Counted from the first letter of the stretch, positions 23,771 through 32,325 are shown. The stretch is 51,594 nt of DNA from Lentisphaeria bacterium (GCA_017646015.1 JAGCNI010000004.1:1-51594); one strand, 5' to 3'. Translations and numbers: made by a program. The notes: generated by a model not told the origin, from the sequence alone.

Positions 23771-24586
23771 TTATTCCTGCTGTTCTTCCAACGGGAGAGC
23801 GGAGGAATAATTTTTTCTGTACTGTGCGGGGGGGACGCCATATATTTTTTTGAATGTTCTGGAGAAATGAAAGCGATCTTTTACTCCGACCATTTCGCAG
23901 ATCTCATCAATGGAATACTGATAGGAATGAAGCAGTTTTGATGCGTGATTATAGCGCAGCTGCAAGAGATATTGATATGGTGTCACTCCGGTATTTTCTC
24001 TGAATAGACGCAAAAAAGCGTTGGGTGTCATCTGAACTTTTCCTGCGAGGAAAGCGATATTGATTTCATTCTCAATATGAGTACGCAGATAATCACAGAT
24101 CAAATCCATTCGTTTATCTGTTTCTGATTCCAGGAGGGCCTCCGGCGGGAGCATTGTTAAAGCCCGTGAACATAATGCAATCGCCATGAGAGAGTTGTGA
24201 AGACAATCCGGTTTATCTTTCCGCAGAGAGTGCCGCAGCTCGTTCAACATTGTTTCCAATTCTGTATTCAGAGGAATTGCATGGAGTGGGAAACGGGGAT
24301 TTCCCATGCTCAGCGAAACTTCAAAATGAATATAAAGCTGCGAGGGATGTCCGGAGCACCAGGTGGTCAGATTGCAATGCGGCGGAAGAATATAACAATG
24401 ATCCGGTTTCAAATCCAATCGTTTGCCGTTGATAAGCAATCCGGCTCCGGTTCCGTCATGATGATAGAACCGCCAGAAATGACCTGCCAACCGGATTTTA
24501 TCCCAGAATTTTCCTAATCGTAAATCGCCGGCATAATCCATGGAAACCTGCGGAGGTTCCGGCAATGTCTGAATTGTTTTATTCAT
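23771..24586 (-). CDS. AraC-family transcriptional regulator
   Basis: 271 residues. An N-terminal cupin-like sensor (about 20-150, with PDHCYILPPH and QLYIHFEV) is followed by the double HTH of AraC/XylS regulators at about 162-260 (INIAFLAGKVQMTPNAFLRLF; second helix pair ending VKDRFHFSRTFKKIYGVPP). Such proteins usually activate sugar-use genes. The start has a GGGGA ribosome site. Nearest candidate targets are the small lipoprotein gene and the Gfo/Idh gene to the right, but no direct evidence links them. Confidence 0.9.
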   Translation of the reverse strand: MNKTIQTLPEPPQVSMDYAGDLRLGKFWDKIRLAGHFWRFYHHDGTGAGLLINGKRLDLKPDHCYILPPHCNLTTWCSGHPSQLYIHFEVSLSMGNPRFPLHAIPLNTELETMLNELRHSLRKDKPDCLHNSLMAIALCSRALTMLPPEALLESETDKRMDLICDYLRTHIENEINIAFLAGKVQMTPNAFLRLFRENTGVTPYQYLLQLRYNHASKLLHSYQYSIDEICEMVGVKDRFHFSRTFKKIYGVPPAQYRKNYSSALPLEEQQE

Positions 24587-24706
24587 AGATTCCCCGTATC
24601 GTTACAGACTTTATATTTGATATCCTTCATAAGATAACAGATGTTTTCAGGAATACAAATCATTTTTCCGGAAAAAACAGAAAAAAGCGGGAAAAGGAAG
24701 ATAAAA

Positions 24707-24740
24707 AAAATACCGATCTGCATTTGCAAACCGGTATTTT
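24707..24740 (-). terminator. terminator after the small lipoprotein gene
   Basis: 9-bp stem (24707-24715 with 24732-24740), a 16-base loop that can pair within itself, then a run of T on the minus strand (24710-24703). Confidence 0.8.
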
Positions 24741-24759
24741 CTTTCAATCAAATAAAAAC

Positions 24760-24936
24760 TTATTTGATTTTGACAACAAAACCATCACCCTGGACAGCAC
24801 TGTCAAGAGACAGACCGAAGAAAGTGTTGTAATAGATTTTTTTGTTGTTTTCACCAACAGGGGTACGGAGAGATCCGCATCCGGACATTGCGCAGGCGAT
24901 AGCTGCAAATGCGACGACGACGAGAAGCTTTTTCAT
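24760..24936 (-). CDS. small lipoprotein, 58 residues, function unknown
   Basis: A short gene with complete signals: promoter at 25005-25032, AGAGG ribosome site, ATG at 24936, and a terminator. The signal peptide MKKLLVVVAFAAIACA leads to MSGC, a lipobox with C20. The mature part is only 39 residues: GSLRTPVGENNKKIYYN, then TFFGLSLDSAVQGDGFVVKIK. The mature sequence is not recognised. It resembles in size the small outer-membrane lipoproteins that act as structural or stress-linked envelope parts. Existence as a gene is well supported; role is not. Confidence 0.75.
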   Translation of the reverse strand: MKKLLVVVAFAAIACAMSGCGSLRTPVGENNKKIYYNTFFGLSLDSAVQGDGFVVKIK

Positions 24937-25004
24937 ACGAATTACCTCTTTCTTTGTTGTTTGTTATCGGTCAGATTCCACCATTAAAATCAGACTCTTT
25001 GAAA

Positions 25005-25032
25005 ACTATAGCATGCAATAAAAAGAATGCAA
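25005..25032 (-). promoter_or_regulatory. promoter of the small lipoprotein gene
   Basis: Minus strand TTGCAT (25032-25027), 16-base spacer, TATAGT (25010-25005) with extended TGC. Predicted leader about 60 bases. Confidence 0.7.
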
Positions 25033-25104
25033 GTATTATTTTTGAAAAAACCATTATTTTTTACAGTTTTTGAGAGTTAACATAAGTAAATGGCTTGGAA
25101 ATAA

Positions 25105-25983
25105 TTATTTCTGCTGATTTTCTTTGCGTGTTTTTGTTCTGTATCCAGCCGGAGTTATTTGAAATTCTTTTCTGAAAACCTTTGTGAAATAACTGGCAGT
25201 TGCAAAGCCGCATTGAGTGGATATTGCAGAGATGGGCTTTTCTGAAAATTCCAGTAATTGAACAGCCTTTTCCATTCGGAGCGAGAGCAGATATTGTCCG
25301 AATGTAGTATGAATGTTCTGTTGAAATAATTTTCCGAGCATGACAACACTGATCCCCACGTGTTCTGCGACTTCTCTGCGGTTCAGTGCCGGATCGCAGA
25401 ATTTGTTGTCAAGATAACGTAATGCCCGGGAAAATTTTTCTTTATATTGTATGGGGTTGGTATTTTGAGCGGCAGCTTCGGTCAGCAATTTGAAACACAT
25501 GGCACTCAATAAATAGTCATCTGTAGTACCTTTTTTCCGGAGAACTTTGCGGACATCTTCAAAACAGCTGATCAGACGAGCCGGATTTTCCGGTTGAAAT
25601 TGAGGCAGTCCGGCTGGAAAGAGTTTACTGAGGATTTGCCGCAGAACATGATTGACTTCAACAAGAATGAAATAACGTTCAAGATCATGACGGAGACGGT
25701 ATGTACTGTCTTCCTGTTTATTGTTCAAATCAGCGATCTGAAAATAATTTTTCTGGCGGACAATATGATCGCCTTCACTGGTGAGATAATCTTTTCTGCC
25801 GGAAAGAATGATGGAAATCAGGATGAAAAAACTCTGATGAGAAGAGAGTTTCATATCCGGTTTCATCCGCGAATGACAGAATGAATGAACCCGGATCCCC
25901 GGAAAAAGCGGATCATATCCGGCTGTGTTCAAACAATAATCTTCCTGAAACAACGAAGAGATACTGCGGCGTCTTTTCATCAT
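25105..25983 (-). CDS. AraC-family transcriptional regulator
   Basis: 292 residues. The C-terminal AraC double HTH spans about 185-285: LNRREVAEHVGISVVMLGKLF, then MEKAVQLLEFSEKPISAIS and CGFATASYFTKVFRKEF. The N-terminal part is an unassigned sensor without clear cupin motifs. Two ATG codons stand next to each other at the start; either is usable with AGGA upstream. The gene is divergent from the Gfo/Idh gene at 26185, sharing a 200-base region with a strong promoter in each direction, so it probably controls that gene. Unlike its neighbour at 23771 it is rich in Lys and Arg at both ends. Confidence 0.9.
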   Translation of the reverse strand: MMKRRRSISSLFQEDYCLNTAGYDPLFPGIRVHSFCHSRMKPDMKLSSHQSFFILISIILSGRKDYLTSEGDHIVRQKNYFQIADLNNKQEDSTYRLRHDLERYFILVEVNHVLRQILSKLFPAGLPQFQPENPARLISCFEDVRKVLRKKGTTDDYLLSAMCFKLLTEAAAQNTNPIQYKEKFSRALRYLDNKFCDPALNRREVAEHVGISVVMLGKLFQQNIHTTFGQYLLSLRMEKAVQLLEFSEKPISAISTQCGFATASYFTKVFRKEFQITPAGYRTKTRKENQQK

Positions 25984-26023
25984 GTGGATCCTGTTTTTAT
26001 GGATTGTTTTTTCAATTCAGAGC

Positions 26024-26052
26024 AATATATTTCCTTTTTTATAAAAATGCAA
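26024..26052 (-). promoter_or_regulatory. promoter of the AraC gene at 25105
   Basis: Minus strand TTGCAT (26052-26047), 17-base spacer, TATATT (26029-26024). Confidence 0.7.
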
Positions 26053-26102
26053 GCTGTTTCTTATTTTTATATTTTTATTTCTTATTTTACTATTGATTTT
26101 AT

Positions 26103-26131
26103 TTGCAATTTCAGAGGCGCATCATTATAAT
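26103..26131 (+). promoter_or_regulatory. promoter of the Gfo/Idh gene at 26185
   Basis: TTGCAA (26103-26108), 17-base spacer, TATAAT (26126-26131); leader about 47 bases. The 50 bases between the two divergent -35 boxes are AT-rich and hold no clear dyad. Confidence 0.75.
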
Positions 26132-26184
26132 AACGGACAGAGACTCTTTTGAACCTTAAAATTTATTTGCAGGAGATCAATTGT

Positions 26185-27342
26185 ATGAAGAAGATCCGTT
26201 TTGCAGTAGTCGGGCTTGGTCATCGTGGCAGACACATGGCACGAATGGCAGCTGATGTTTTTGATTTTACAGAGTTTGTTGCGGCGTGTGATCTTGATCC
26301 GCTGCTGTGGAATGAAACTCAGTGGATGCAGACAGAACCATTGAAAAATATCTATCCTGATACAGAGTTCCATACCGATTATATCGAGATGCTGGAAAAG
26401 CATGAATTGGATTTCGTGTTTATTGAAACAGGCGCGGATGTTCATGCTGATTTCTGTATTCAGGCATTGAACAGAAATATCAACGTGTTTTCCGATATTC
26501 CCTCGGTGGCATGTCTTGCGGAAGCGGATCTTCTCTGGAAAGCGGAACAGGCTTCGCAGGCACGTCTGATGACTGGAGCCAATCCGAATGAATGGGGATT
26601 TATCAATGCTCTGGTGGATCTCTATAATCGCGGTTTACTGGGCGAACCCTATTACATGGAAGCGGAATATATTCATGCGTACCGCAAGAATAGCGAAGGA
26701 TCAAAACAGTTGACGGTCCACAGCCCATGGCGGAAACGTCTGCAGCCAATCAGTTATTGCACACACTCTCTCGGTCCGCTGCTCCGGATCATGAAAGAGG
26801 TGTTCCGCTATGCAATTTGTGTCGGTACCGGGAAACATATTGATCCTGAAGCGGAGAAAGATGACATGCAGACAGCGATCTTTCAGACTGAATCCGGGGT
26901 GACAGTCCGTCTGCTCCGCAATGGAACATGCCGTACATATATCGGCAATCATTCCTATCGTGTCTTCGGGACAAAGGGTTATTTTGAACGTCTGGATTAC
27001 CGGAGTGCAAATAGGCCGTCTGTGGTTCATTTCCAGTCAACAGAATTGTATGGCGCAACAGAGATGACAGAGTTGCCTATTGGAATGATGCCTGTGGAAT
27101 ATCTTGAGAATCCGAAAGCAGCCGGACATGGCGGAGCGGATTATGCTTTGCTGGATCACATGTTTGCAGCATATCTGCGGGGAGACAAAGAGTTTCCTAT
27201 CACACTGCGGGATGGTCTGGCGATGACATTGCCGGGGATTTATGCGGTCAAGTCAGCCAAACTGGGCGGACAGAAATTGACGATCCATTATCCGTGGGAA
27301 GAAGAATTTACCGCTGATATTCAGCTCATTGATGAGATTTGA
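26185..27342 (+). CDS. Gfo/Idh/MocA-family oxidoreductase
   Basis: 385 residues. The ATG at 26185 follows AGGAGATC; a longer frame from 26149 lacks a ribosome site. The Rossmann motif is VVGLGHRG at 8-15, and the C-terminal domain runs from about 130 (GEPYYMEAEYIHAYR) to GHGGADYALLDHMFAAYLRGD. The usual EKP motif, whose lysine acts in catalysis, reads FSDIPSVA here, so the active site is altered. The family oxidises or epimerises sugars and polyols with NAD(P). The gene faces an AraC regulator, suggesting sugar-induced expression. The substrate is unknown. Confidence 0.85.
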   Translation: MKKIRFAVVGLGHRGRHMARMAADVFDFTEFVAACDLDPLLWNETQWMQTEPLKNIYPDTEFHTDYIEMLEKHELDFVFIETGADVHADFCIQALNRNINVFSDIPSVACLAEADLLWKAEQASQARLMTGANPNEWGFINALVDLYNRGLLGEPYYMEAEYIHAYRKNSEGSKQLTVHSPWRKRLQPISYCTHSLGPLLRIMKEVFRYAICVGTGKHIDPEAEKDDMQTAIFQTESGVTVRLLRNGTCRTYIGNHSYRVFGTKGYFERLDYRSANRPSVVHFQSTELYGATEMTELPIGMMPVEYLENPKAAGHGGADYALLDHMFAAYLRGDKEFPITLRDGLAMTLPGIYAVKSAKLGGQKLTIHYPWEEEFTADIQLIDEI

Positions 27343-27370
27343 AAACGGATTTGAGTTGATATAAAATAAT

Positions 27371-27410
27371 TCCGCCGGAAGTTCTCTGTTCAGCAGAAAT
27401 TTCCGGCGGA
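27371..27410. terminator. bidirectional terminator between the Gfo/Idh gene and kdsD
   Basis: 10-bp GC-rich stem (27371-27380 with 27401-27410), 20-base partly paired loop. TTATTTTTTT follows on the plus strand and ATTATTTTAT on the minus strand, so it can serve both convergent genes. Confidence 0.85.
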
Positions 27411-27438
27411 TTATTTTTTTCACTGTGTGAGATTTTTA

Positions 27439-28419
27439 TTACATCAATTTCAGTCCGGGCAAATCCTGAATATCCACGATTCCGACGACTTTGCCGTTGG
27501 AGTCAATGACAACGATATCATCGATTTTCTTTTTTTCCACGAGCTTGAGAACTTCGATTGCCAGAGAATCGGCAGCGATGGATGCCGGATTTCTGGTCAT
27601 GACTTCGCCTACTTTCCGGGAGAGGATGGACATATCGCTTTCTGCATTCCGTCTGAAATCGCCATCGGTGAAGATCCCGAGCATTTTTCCTTCTTCATCG
27701 ACAATGATCGCAGAACCGCCGTGGGCATGAGTCATGGCAAGAATTGTTTCCTTGATGGAAGTATCCGGAGAGACCAGAGCCAATCTGTCATTGGTTCTCA
27801 TCACATCGGAGACGCGCATGGTAACGGCGCGGCCGATCGCACCTGCCGGATGAAGTCTGCCGTAATTTTCTTTGGTGAAGCGACGCAGACGCAAGAGAGT
27901 CATCGCAAGAGCATCTCCGAGAGCCAGTGTTGCTGTGGAACTGGTGGTGGGAGCAAGGTTGAAAGGACATGCTTCGCGTGTTGTTTTCATGGGAACTGTC
28001 AGATCGGAAAGTTTTGCCAGAGAAGATTCCGTATTTCCGGTGAAACATGCGATTTTGACACCCAGTCGTTTTGCAGGCAGGATCACGCGGACAAGTTCAT
28101 CACTTTCTCCGCTGTAACTGAGAGCCAGAACAATATCGCCTTCGCTGATCATACCCAGATCTCCGTGCATAGCTTCCACTGCATGAACGAAGATGGAAGT
28201 TGAACCGGTACTTGCCAGAGATGCTGCAATTTTTTTCCCGACATGACCGCTTTTCCCAATTCCGCAAACAACGATTTTTCCGCCTTTATCCAGAACTTCG
28301 ATACAGTCTTTGACCAACTGGGCAAACTCCTGCCCCAGATGTTCTTTGATATAAATCAAGCCGTCAATTTCCATCTGCAATGTTTCTGCACCGGTCTTTA
28401 TGATCAATTCGGAATCCAT
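27439..28419 (-). CDS. kdsD: D-arabinose-5-phosphate isomerase (KdsD/GutQ/KpsF family)
   Basis: 326 residues, normal for the family. A SIS domain (about 35-175) carries CGIGKSGHVGKKIAASLAST and HGDLGMIS; two CBS domains follow (about 200-326), with MTRNPASIAADSLAIEVL in the second. It converts ribulose 5-phosphate to arabinose 5-phosphate, the first step to Kdo of LPS. Single gene with its own promoter (28463-28491) and a shared terminator. GutQ-like or capsule (KpsF) roles use the same enzyme, so Kdo supply is the safe reading. Confidence 0.94.
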   Translation of the reverse strand: MDSELIIKTGAETLQMEIDGLIYIKEHLGQEFAQLVKDCIEVLDKGGKIVVCGIGKSGHVGKKIAASLASTGSTSIFVHAVEAMHGDLGMISEGDIVLALSYSGESDELVRVILPAKRLGVKIACFTGNTESSLAKLSDLTVPMKTTREACPFNLAPTTSSTATLALGDALAMTLLRLRRFTKENYGRLHPAGAIGRAVTMRVSDVMRTNDRLALVSPDTSIKETILAMTHAHGGSAIIVDEEGKMLGIFTDGDFRRNAESDMSILSRKVGEVMTRNPASIAADSLAIEVLKLVEKKKIDDIVVIDSNGKVVGIVDIQDLPGLKLM

Positions 28420-28462
28420 GATATAATCCTTTCATACAAGATTTTTTGAATAATACTGCCTT

Positions 28463-28491
28463 AATATAGCACTTATTACGCAGATACGCAA
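28463..28491 (-). promoter_or_regulatory. promoter of kdsD
   Basis: Minus strand TTGCGT (28491-28486), 17-base spacer, TATATT (28468-28463) with extended TGC; leader about 37 bases. Confidence 0.75.
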
Positions 28492-28521
28492 GAAAAATTG
28501 CAAATGTTTCTTGAAAATGAT

Positions 28522-28550
28522 TTGAAAAGCAATCCATTCCGGTGTAAACT
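28522..28550 (+). promoter_or_regulatory. possible promoter of rhaB
   Basis: TTGAAA (28522-28527), 17-base spacer, TAAACT (28545-28550) with TG before it. A second TTGAAA stands 11 bases upstream. The -10 is weak, as expected if an activator is needed. Confidence 0.4.
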
Positions 28551-28594
28551 TACAGACAAATCCGTGAATACATCAAAAATTATGGAGATTCAAA

Positions 28595-30079
28595 ATGGCA
28601 GAAAAGTATTTGGCGATTGATATCGGTGCGTCCAGCGGACGTGCGATCGTGGGTATTCTGGAAAATGGAAACCTGACATTGGAAGAGATGCATCGTTTTG
28701 AAAACGGTCCGGTCGAACGGGATGGATCTCTCTTCTGGGATCTTGATATGATCTTTTCCGAACTCAAAGCCGGTATCGCAAAAGCATTGGCAAAATATCC
28801 CGATATCAAAAGTATGGGAATTGATACCTGGGGGGTGGATTATGTGATCCTCAAACCGGATGGATCTTTCGCCCGCGACCCCTACAACTACCGCGACTCC
28901 CGTACCGATAATGTCCCCGAAGAAGTCTTCCAGACGATTCCGGAAAAAGAACTCTATTCCCGTACCGGAATGCAGCGGATGCAGTTGAACACGATTTATC
29001 AGCTCTATGCACACAGAAAAGCTCATCCGGAAGATTTTGCAGATGGCAATACGCTGCTCTTGATCCCGGATGCGATCGCTTATCTGTTCTGTGGAGACCG
29101 TACTTGTGAATATACGGAAGCCAGTACCACCAATCTGCTGGATGCCACCAAGCGCGACTGGGATTGGGTCACAATTGAAAAACTCGGTTTCAAAAAAGAA
29201 TTTTTCCCGAAACTGACTCAGCCCTCCACCGTTGTCGGAAAACTGAAAAAAGAAATCGCTGATGAATTGGGTATCCCGCAGATCGAAGTTTGTAAAGTCG
29301 GCAGCCATGATACTGCTTCCGCTGTTGCATCTGTTCCCGCTCCGAATAACAAAAACTGGATTTATATCAGCTGCGGCACATGGGCTTTGTTCGGTGCCGA
29401 ACTGGATTCTCCCGTCCTGACACAAGAAGCTCTGAATGCTTCTTTCACCAACGAAGGCGGTCTGAACGGCAAGATCCGTTTCCTCACCAATATCATCGGT
29501 ATGTGGCTGGCTCAGGAATTGAAAGCCGATTGGGCTCGCAGAGATGGAGAGAAAATGCCCTGGAGCATCATTGACAAAATGGCTGTTGAATCGGACGGTC
29601 TGAAATATATTGTCAATCCGAATGCCAGAGAGTTCCTTTCTCCCGGAGATATGGCTGGAAAGATCCGTCGTTACTGCGAACGTACCGGACAGGGTTCTCC
29701 CAATGATGCAGAAACGATCCGCTGCGTTTATGACTCTCTCGGACTTTGTTTCCGTGCAAAACTCGAACAGCTCAAAGAACTTTCCGGAGCAGATTATGAC
29801 TGCTTGAATATTGTCGGCGGCGGTTCCAATGCGGCTGTTCTCATGCGGATCGCAACGGATATCTGCGGTGTCCGTGTGATTGCCGGACCTGTGGAAGCAA
29901 CTGCAACCGGAAATATTCTTTCTCAGGCTATGGCACACGGTTCTGTCAAGGATCTGGCTGCAGCCAGAGATATTGTCCGTGCTTCCAATACCCCGGTCAT
30001 CTATGATGTCGAAGATCAGGATCGTGCCAAGTATGATGATGCCTATGCACGTTTCCTGAAATTGGTTGCTCAGGATTAA
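28595..30079 (+). CDS. rhaB: rhamnulokinase (FGGY family)
   Basis: 494 residues. IDIGASSGRAIVG at 8-20 is the RhaB form of the FGGY phosphate-binding loop; GIDTWGVDYVIL near 75-86 and RDPYNYRDSRTD near 95-106 also fit RhaB. The late ATP site reads NIVGGGSNA near 408-416. It phosphorylates L-rhamnulose to rhamnulose 1-phosphate. It stands alone: isomerase, aldolase and regulator are not adjacent. The section from about 28870 to 29200 uses many C-ending codons (GAC, TAC, CGC) compared with neighbours, as in highly expressed or imported genes. L-fuculose or another deoxy-ketose as substrate is possible. Confidence 0.9.
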   Translation: MAEKYLAIDIGASSGRAIVGILENGNLTLEEMHRFENGPVERDGSLFWDLDMIFSELKAGIAKALAKYPDIKSMGIDTWGVDYVILKPDGSFARDPYNYRDSRTDNVPEEVFQTIPEKELYSRTGMQRMQLNTIYQLYAHRKAHPEDFADGNTLLLIPDAIAYLFCGDRTCEYTEASTTNLLDATKRDWDWVTIEKLGFKKEFFPKLTQPSTVVGKLKKEIADELGIPQIEVCKVGSHDTASAVASVPAPNNKNWIYISCGTWALFGAELDSPVLTQEALNASFTNEGGLNGKIRFLTNIIGMWLAQELKADWARRDGEKMPWSIIDKMAVESDGLKYIVNPNAREFLSPGDMAGKIRRYCERTGQGSPNDAETIRCVYDSLGLCFRAKLEQLKELSGADYDCLNIVGGGSNAAVLMRIATDICGVRVIAGPVEATATGNILSQAMAHGSVKDLAAARDIVRASNTPVIYDVEDQDRAKYDDAYARFLKLVAQD

Positions 30080-30106
30080 GCATTTCAGCTCCCATCCGGC
30101 TTTTTG

Positions 30107-30141
30107 AAAGTATCCCTGTTTTTTTATGGCGGGGATACTTT
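30107..30141 (+). terminator. terminator after rhaB
   Basis: 12-bp stem with one G-T pair (30107-30118 with 30130-30141), 11-base loop, followed by a run of T to 30146. Confidence 0.85.
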
Positions 30142-30190
30142 TTTTTGTTGCATCTTTTTGTGGTTTGTTGAAGATTTTCCGCTTCTCATC

Positions 30191-30218
30191 TTGCAAAACA
30201 TCGAGAGTATGATAATGT
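30191..30218 (+). promoter_or_regulatory. possible promoter of gnd
   Basis: TTGCAA (30191-30196), 16-base spacer, TAATGT (30213-30218), about 34 bases before the gnd ATG, which has GAGGAGGT upstream. Confidence 0.4.
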
Positions 30219-30251
30219 TACAGAGAACATCTTTGCAGAGGAGGTACTGTA

Positions 30252-31682
30252 ATGGATCACAAGGCGGATATTGGTTTGATCGGATTGGCTGTCATGGGGG
30301 AAAATCTTGTGCTGAATCTGGAACGCAACGGTTTTTCTGTGGCAATTTTCAACAGACATACAAACAAAGTCGATTCTTTTATCCGGGGCAGGGGGAATGG
30401 AAAAAAGATCATTCCCTGTTATTCTTCCGCAGAACTTTGTGCTGCTCTGACTTCTCCGCGGCGTATTCTGTTGATGGTCAAGGCCGGTGATCCGGTGGAT
30501 GAGCTGATTGCCGCTTTGCTGCCTCATTTGGATCCGGGGGATATCCTGATCGATGGCGGGAACAGTTTTTTCAAAGATACCATACGCCGTTATCATCAGC
30601 TTGCTGAAAAAGGGATTTTCTTTGTCGGAGCCGGAATTTCCGGAGGTGAAAAAGGAGCGTTGTATGGTCCATCCATCATGCCCGGAGGTGATTCTCGTGC
30701 CTGGCAGATCATCAAACCGCTTTTACAGAAAATTGCTGCAAAAACAGAAAATGATATTCCCTGTTGTGAGTGGATCGGCAGCGACGGAGCAGGGCATTAT
30801 GTCAAAATGGTTCACAATGGAATCGAATATGGTGATATGCAGATGATCTGTGACGCATACGGTATCATGAAAAATCTTCTTGGACTTTCCGCCAATGAGA
30901 TCGCAGTGGTCTTTGAACAATGGAATCAGGGGAATTTGAACAGTTATCTGATCGGGATCACGGCAGCGATCCTACGTAAAAAGGATCCGCAAACCGGACA
31001 GCCGCTGGTGGATATGATCCTTGATCGCGCCGGACAGAAAGGAACTGGAAAATGGACGGTTGAGAGCGCATTGGAACTCGGGATTGCCACTCCCTCATTT
31101 ACAGATGCAGTATTTATGCGTTTTATTTCTGTTTTGAATTCAGAACGGAACACCTTTTCCCATTTGATTCCCCGTCCGATTCCGGAATTCAGCGGAGAGA
31201 GAAAAGAGTTTATTGAGTCTTTGCGGCAAGCGTTGTATGCATCCAAAATCTGTTCGTATGCACAGGGATTTCATTTGATGTATGCCGCAGCGAAAGAGTA
31301 TGGTTGGACACTGGATTTTGCTTCGATTGCAAGGATCTGGCAGAATGGATGTATTATCCGGGCTGTTTTTCTCGAAAAAATTGCAGCTGCATTTGAGAAA
31401 GAACAATCGCTTTCTCATCTTTTCATGGATGAATTTTTTGCTTCTGAATTGATACAATGTCAGGCAGCATGGCGGAGTGTGATTTCGCAAGCTGTATCAG
31501 GGGGAATTCCTGTCCCCGCATTTTCCGGAGCTCTTTCCTATTTTGATTGTCTCTGTTCTGAGAAACTTACGATCAATCTTTTACAGGCTCAACGGGATTT
31601 TTTCGGAGCTCACTGTTATGAACGGATCGATCAGCACGCAGGAGAGTTTTTTCACACCGAATGGGAAACGGAAGATCAGTGA
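30252..31682 (+). CDS. gnd: 6-phosphogluconate dehydrogenase, decarboxylating
   Basis: 476 residues, the normal length for the dimeric form. Motifs: GLIGLAVMGENLVLN (cofactor site), then FNRHTNKVD with the Arg expected for NADP, GAGISGGEKGALYGPSIMPGG near 122-142, HYVKMVHNGIEYGDMQ near 180-195 with catalytic Lys and the Glu, and ILDRAGQKGTGKWT near 255-268. It makes ribulose 5-phosphate, the precursor used by KdsD, whose gene lies 2 kb upstream. The 3' end overlaps the convergent mntP gene by 7 bases, so no terminator stands between them. Confidence 0.96.
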   Translation: MDHKADIGLIGLAVMGENLVLNLERNGFSVAIFNRHTNKVDSFIRGRGNGKKIIPCYSSAELCAALTSPRRILLMVKAGDPVDELIAALLPHLDPGDILIDGGNSFFKDTIRRYHQLAEKGIFFVGAGISGGEKGALYGPSIMPGGDSRAWQIIKPLLQKIAAKTENDIPCCEWIGSDGAGHYVKMVHNGIEYGDMQMICDAYGIMKNLLGLSANEIAVVFEQWNQGNLNSYLIGITAAILRKKDPQTGQPLVDMILDRAGQKGTGKWTVESALELGIATPSFTDAVFMRFISVLNSERNTFSHLIPRPIPEFSGERKEFIESLRQALYASKICSYAQGFHLMYAAAKEYGWTLDFASIARIWQNGCIIRAVFLEKIAAAFEKEQSLSHLFMDEFFASELIQCQAAWRSVISQAVSGGIPVPAFSGALSYFDCLCSEKLTINLLQAQRDFFGAHCYERIDQHAGEFFHTEWETEDQ

Positions 31683-32224
31683 AAAATAAATGTTTTGATC
31701 CCGATCCCGATCAGAACCAGTCCGCCGATCAGTTCGCTGTGCGCCGTATTGATGTGATGGCTGAAATAACGTCCTGCAAAACAGCCTCCTGTTGAAATCA
31801 ATACTGTTGTAATACCGATCAGGGTTACATCCGGATAAATGGCTGTTCTGCCGAGACAGGCAAAGCTGACTCCGACCAGTAAAGCGTCAATACTTGTGGC
31901 AAAAGCGAGAAGAGTCAGCTTCCATAAACTGAACTCCACTTTTTCGGTCTTGCCTCTGTCCCAGATCATTTTTCCGCCGATCCCGATCAACAGAAGGGTC
32001 GCAGGAATGTATCCGTACTTGGTGACAAAATCTCCGAGAAGATTGCACCCGAACCACCCGATCAACGGCATGAAAGCCTGAAAACTTCCGAAAAACAAGG
32101 CGATCAAACCGATTTTTCCGGAAGTCAGATTTTTCCCTTCCAGCATACTCATTGTCAGAGAAACAGCCAGGGCATCCATGGATAATGCTATGCCGATCAA
32201 AAGTATTTCAAGGTAATGGATCAT
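31676..32224 (-). CDS. mntP: manganese efflux pump MntP
   Basis: 182 residues, six membrane helices in two homologous halves. The conserved intramembrane acidic motifs are SMDALAVSL near 15-23 and TSIDALLVG near 110-118, together with GxxQAFMPLIGW near 47-58. MntP exports Mn2+ from the cytoplasm. The gene ends inside the convergent gnd gene. Its 101-base leader after the StnC-like gene contains a long inverted repeat (32250-32315), an arrangement that suggests RNA-based control, as manganese riboswitches often precede mntP. Confidence 0.9.
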   Translation of the reverse strand: MIHYLEILLIGIALSMDALAVSLTMSMLEGKNLTSGKIGLIALFFGSFQAFMPLIGWFGCNLLGDFVTKYGYIPATLLLIGIGGKMIWDRGKTEKVEFSLWKLTLLAFATSIDALLVGVSFACLGRTAIYPDVTLIGITTVLISTGGCFAGRYFSHHINTAHSELIGGLVLIGIGIKTFIFH

Positions 32225-32249
32225 TCTTCAGGAGCTTTCTGTTTTTTAT

Positions 32250-32315
32250 TCAGCAGAGATTGTCCGTGTCGCTGTCTTGCCAGAGAGTAACGGAATTTAT
32301 TGCAATCTCTGCTGA
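32250..32315 (-). repeat. structured RNA candidate in the mntP leader
   Basis: A perfect 13-bp inverted repeat (32303-32315 with 32250-32262) encloses 40 bases that can form an inner TCCGT/ACGGA helix and a small CTG/CAG tip. On the mntP strand no T run follows (AATAAAAAAC), so it is not a standard terminator of the upstream operon. It ends 26 bases before the mntP ATG. By eye it lacks the conserved core of the yybP-ykoY manganese riboswitch. On the plus strand it is followed by a loosely T-rich stretch, but no gene ends there. Confidence 0.5.
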
Positions 32316-32325
32316 TGTTTGCTGT

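Noticed and set aside
28580..30196. Very long open frame (about 538 codons) on the minus strand opposite rhaB
   Set aside because: It lies entirely antisense to a well-conserved kinase gene, has Cys/Phe/Asp-rich non-protein-like composition and no ribosome site; it is a by-product of rhaB codon usage.
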